NCBI RefSeq assembly: GCF_003426775.1
Contig: NZ_QJUG01000017.1
Coordinates: 1 to 59,091, forward strand
Length of the DNA: 59,091 nucleotides
Direction: 5' to 3'
Source of the DNA: Allorhizocola rhizosphaerae
GTDB taxonomy: Bacteria > Actinomycetota > Actinomycetes > Mycobacteriales > Micromonosporaceae
Shown here in pieces: positions 58,225 to 59,091 of the stretch; position 1 is the stretch's first letter; the number at the start of each line of letters is the position of its first letter. The notes under the pieces are model-generated. The model did not search any database. It was not told the DNA's origin and was given only the letters and a program-made list of their open reading frames with translations. The position numbers and the translations under genes are program-made.

Positions 58225-59091
58225 AACGTCCAGGGCTGCGTACACGGGTCACCGTGGGGTTCGGCATCGGCGCGCTGCTGGTGTCGACCGCGGTGGCGTT
58301 GCTGTCCTACCAGCTGACCGAGGGGTTCCTGCTGCAGGAGCGGGAGCGCAGCGCGGTGCGGGCCACCTACCTTGAGGCGGGGATCGTGCGGGCCGGGCTG
58401 GCCGCCGATCATCCGGACATCGCCGGTGTGCTGCGCACGCTCGACACAGGCGGCAAGCGGCGTGCCGTGCTGCACCGAGACGGCGTCTGGTACGGGCGCA
58501 GGGCCGACTTCGGGGTCAAATCCGCGATCCCCGCCGCCCTGCAGGCGATGGTCCAGTCGGGGCAGCCGGCCGCGCAGCGCATCCGCACCGAGACCGGACC
58601 GGCGCTGGCCGTCGGCATCCCGCTGGACGGCTCGACCGCATTCTACGTCATCGATTCGATGCAGGAGCTCGACCGCTCACTGCAGGTCCTCGCGCTGGTC
58701 ATGACGCTGGTGGCCGCCGCGACCACGGCCGCCGGGGCATGGCTGGGCGCCTATGCCGCGCGATACGTTGTGCGCCCGATGACCTCGGTGGTCAACGCCG
58801 CCCGCGAGATCAGCAAGGGTGACTTCACCGCCCGGCTCGACCCGGCCGCCGAACCTGACCTGTCCCGGCTGGCCACGTCGTTCAACGAGATGGTCGACCA
58901 GCTGTCGGCGCGCATGGAGCGCGACCGCCGCTTCGCCGCCGACGTCAGCCACGAACTGCGCTCGCCGCTGCAGACCCTGTCGGCCGCGGCCAGCGTGCTG
59001 TCGCGGCACACCGAGGGCATGAACCCGCGTGCGGCCGCGGCGGCGAGCCTGGTGGCCGGCGAGGTCGGCCGGTTCCAGGCGCTGGTGTCCG
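58221..59091 (+). CDS. HAMP-domain sensor histidine kinase, cut by window end
   Basis: The visible 290 residues hold an N-terminal membrane helix (TVGFGIGALLVSTAVALLSY) and an extracytoplasmic sensor (about 40-150). A second helix (LVMTLVAAATTAAGAWLGAY) and a HAMP region (VRPMTSVVNAAREISKGDFT) follow, then the dimerisation H-box DVSHELRSPLQTL. The ATPase domain lies beyond the window. ATG 58221 overlaps the response-regulator stop (ATGA), so the two form a two-component pair. It resembles MtrB/PhoR-type actinobacterial kinases. Confidence 0.9.
   Translation, partial: MKRPGLRTRVTVGFGIGALLVSTAVALLSYQLTEGFLLQERERSAVRATYLEAGIVRAGLAADHPDIAGVLRTLDTGGKRRAVLHRDGVWYGRRADFGVKSAIPAALQAMVQSGQPAAQRIRTETGPALAVGIPLDGSTAFYVIDSMQELDRSLQVLALVMTLVAAATTAAGAWLGAYAARYVVRPMTSVVNAAREISKGDFTARLDPAAEPDLSRLATSFNEMVDQLSARMERDRRFAADVSHELRSPLQTLSAAASVLSRHTEGMNPRAAAAASLVAGEVGRFQALVS

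Overview
The window is high-GC actinobacterial DNA. A SigD/RsdA sigma-anti-sigma pair, a complete mce lipid-import operon with Mce-associated proteins, an ECF41-type sigma factor, an AfsR-like giant regulator and Tat/Sec-exported hydrolases point to an Actinomycetota genome. Pseudonocardiales (Pseudonocardiaceae) is my best guess, but this is inference, not a database match. Gene density is high on both strands, with many ATGA/GTGA stop-start overlaps.

Layout. 1-1144 (-): anti-sigma-D factor (cut by the window edge) and sigD. 1315-11458 (+): a translationally coupled mce operon of ATPase (mceG/mkl-like), two YrbE permeases, MceA-F and two Mce-associated membrane proteins. 11459-17475: a serine hydrolase, a tRNA-Pro with terminator, wreckage of mobile DNA (reverse-transcriptase and serine-recombinase remnants), a small membrane-protein/XRE-regulator pair with twin operators, a secreted TAP-like peptidase and a truncated nuclease-fold gene. 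17472-26826: a winged-helix regulator divergent from two tandem paralogous ~1400-residue secreted subtilases. 26827-32150: several decayed genes (TPR protein, histidine kinase, Lys-rich protein) among a LacI regulator, a small secreted protein and a PQQ-repeat beta-propeller. 32147-41403: thiol peroxidase, secreted and unknown proteins, an M14 carboxypeptidase whose signal peptide is out of frame, a small membrane protein with an ECF41 sigma factor, and an AfsR-type regulator. 41603-49711: TetM/OtrA-like ribosomal protection GTPase, a repeat-bearing beta-lactamase-fold protein, two methyltransferases and a HelD-like RNA-polymerase-recycling helicase. 49757-54512: amidase, an asymmetric heterodimeric ABC exporter and a secreted DUF11-type protein. 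54622-59091: a coupled four-gene operon (STAS, OtsA-like, ADP-ribosylglycohydrolase-like, STAS), divergent from an OmpR-type response regulator and its histidine kinase (cut by the window end).

The most unusual unit is the 54622-57458 operon. Both STAS proteins lack the phosphorylatable serine. The GT20/OtsA-like protein lacks the donor-phosphate Arg/Lys motif. The ADP-ribosylglycohydrolase-like protein lacks its metal-binding Asp motifs. All four are tightly coupled, which suggests a non-catalytic signalling or sensing module.

Two other features stand out. The 11-bp interrupted palindrome TCCANNNTGGA occurs at 13 sites, far above base-composition expectation, mostly inside genes and in more than one reading frame. 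A perfect 15-bp hairpin sits within the signal-peptide codons of mceE. No CRISPR array, rRNA operon or intact transposase was seen.
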